Positions 6,288-6,843 of a stretch of 6,843 nt of DNA are shown here, piece by piece. This DNA comes from an uncultured Bacteroidales bacterium (lineage in GTDB: Bacteria > Bacteroidota > Bacteroidia > Bacteroidales > UBA932). The notes beneath the pieces were generated by a model. It was given only the letters and a program-made list of their open reading frames with translations, had not been told where the DNA came from and ran no database searches. The first letter of the stretch is position 1. Each line of letters begins with the position of its first letter. The DNA lies in NCBI GenBank assembly GCA_946545765.1, contig CAMNNS010000078.1:1-6843 (forward strand). Direction: 5' to 3'. A program made the translations under genes and the position numbers.

Positions 6288-6843
6288 TTATTTATCCCAA
6301 TAACTTGCATTTTTCTTGTATTGTAGTAAGTCTGCTAAAGATGAGGCATTTGCACTTATTCTAAAACTCCAGCTCTCCCATTTTCCATTTGGTATCCATG
6401 AGACAGCAATTTGGAAACAGTGTAGGCTAAAGTTTCCAGAGAATTGAGTAGTAGTGAGTTTCATTTTTGTCAAATCTGCCCCAGTGTTTAAACTTAGCCC
6501 AAAATCTTTGTATAGTTTTAACTGCGCACTTATTCCAAGTGTCATGTTATGATTATTATTTGTAATAAGTTGTTCGTTTGAATATTGATAACTTCTTGAA
6601 AAACTATAGTTAAAACTTAAATTGACCGACCATGGCAGTTCTGGATTATAATAATACACCCATCCTCCGGGGATATACTCTCCTGTGATAGGATGGTAAT
6701 ATATTCTTTGATAGGCGTTTGCATTTGCCATATTTGTCCCTGCTTGCTTTGCCATACTGCCTGCAATTCCACCTTGAGGGATATAATTACTTCCTAACTT
6801 ACTTTTTCCCTCTCCAGAGAATGTATATGATGTAGAGGCAGAT
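6288..6843 (-). CDS. LptD-like outer-membrane beta-barrel protein, C-terminal part (5' partial)
   Basis: The frame is open to the right edge, with 29 codons visible before the first ATG (complement of 6753-6755), so that ATG is internal and the gene starts outside the window. The upstream residues are Ser/Gly-rich. The visible 184 or so residues alternate hydrophobic and polar positions with many aromatics (for example PWSVNLSFNYSFSRSYQYS), the pattern of outer-membrane beta strands. The end, with TTTQFSGNFSLHCFQIAVSW, then a SWSFRISANASSLADLLQYKK stretch (one residue group split here only for naming) and a YWDK terminus, resembles from memory the C-terminus of proteins annotated in Bacteroidetes as putative LPS-assembly protein LptD. 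LptD would place lipopolysaccharide in the outer leaflet. The N-terminal OstA domain that would prove this is not in the window, so another large barrel protein remains possible. It is the first visible gene of the - strand group with fbp and rpe. Confidence 0.72.
   Translation of the reverse strand, partial: SASTSYTFSGEGKSKLGSNYIPQGGIAGSMAKQAGTNMANANAYQRIYYHPITGEYIPGGWVYYYNPELPWSVNLSFNYSFSRSYQYSNEQLITNNNHNMTLGISAQLKLYKDFGLSLNTGADLTKMKLTTTQFSGNFSLHCFQIAVSWIPNGKWESWSFRISANASSLADLLQYKKNASYWDK

Overview
The window looks like chromosomal core DNA from an AT-rich member of the Bacteroidota, most likely Bacteroidales. By eye G+C is about one third. Three things point there: FtsH wording typical of that phylum (GKN...SNDERENTLNQ, LMRAGRFDRQ, a Lys/Glu-rich tail), a class III (Firmicutes/Bacteroidetes-type) fructose-1,6-bisphosphatase, and a Bacteroidetes-style LptD-like outer-membrane protein C-terminus. 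None of the four complete genes has a recognisable Shine-Dalgarno sequence, which also fits that phylum. The genus cannot be named from this sequence alone.

The layout is two gene groups that converge near position 3556. On the + strand are ftsH (5' end outside the window), then after 88 bp cdsA, then after 1 bp psd. On the - strand, read from the right edge, are the C-terminal part of an LptD-like protein (5' end outside the window), then after 9 bp fbp (class III), then after 6 bp rpe. The stop codons of psd and rpe overlap by 4 bp, so there is no intergenic space at the convergence point. There is no gene-free stretch longer than 88 bp, and I see no RNA gene, mobile element, CRISPR array or attachment site.

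The + strand group concerns the inner membrane. FtsH is the membrane-anchored AAA+ zinc protease. CdsA makes CDP-diacylglycerol, and Psd makes phosphatidylethanolamine from phosphatidylserine. The enzyme between them, phosphatidylserine synthase (PssA), is not in the window. The - strand group joins an outer-membrane biogenesis protein with two sugar-phosphate enzymes: fructose-1,6-bisphosphatase (gluconeogenesis) and ribulose-phosphate 3-epimerase (pentose phosphate pathway).

All visible genes look intact, with the expected catalytic residues. I found no convincing new system. The points worth a second look are modest: an A8 tract at the AAA/protease hinge of ftsH where a one-base slip in either direction reaches a stop within a few codons, a small tandem duplication in the FtsH tail, the overlapping convergent stops, and the leaderless-looking start contexts.
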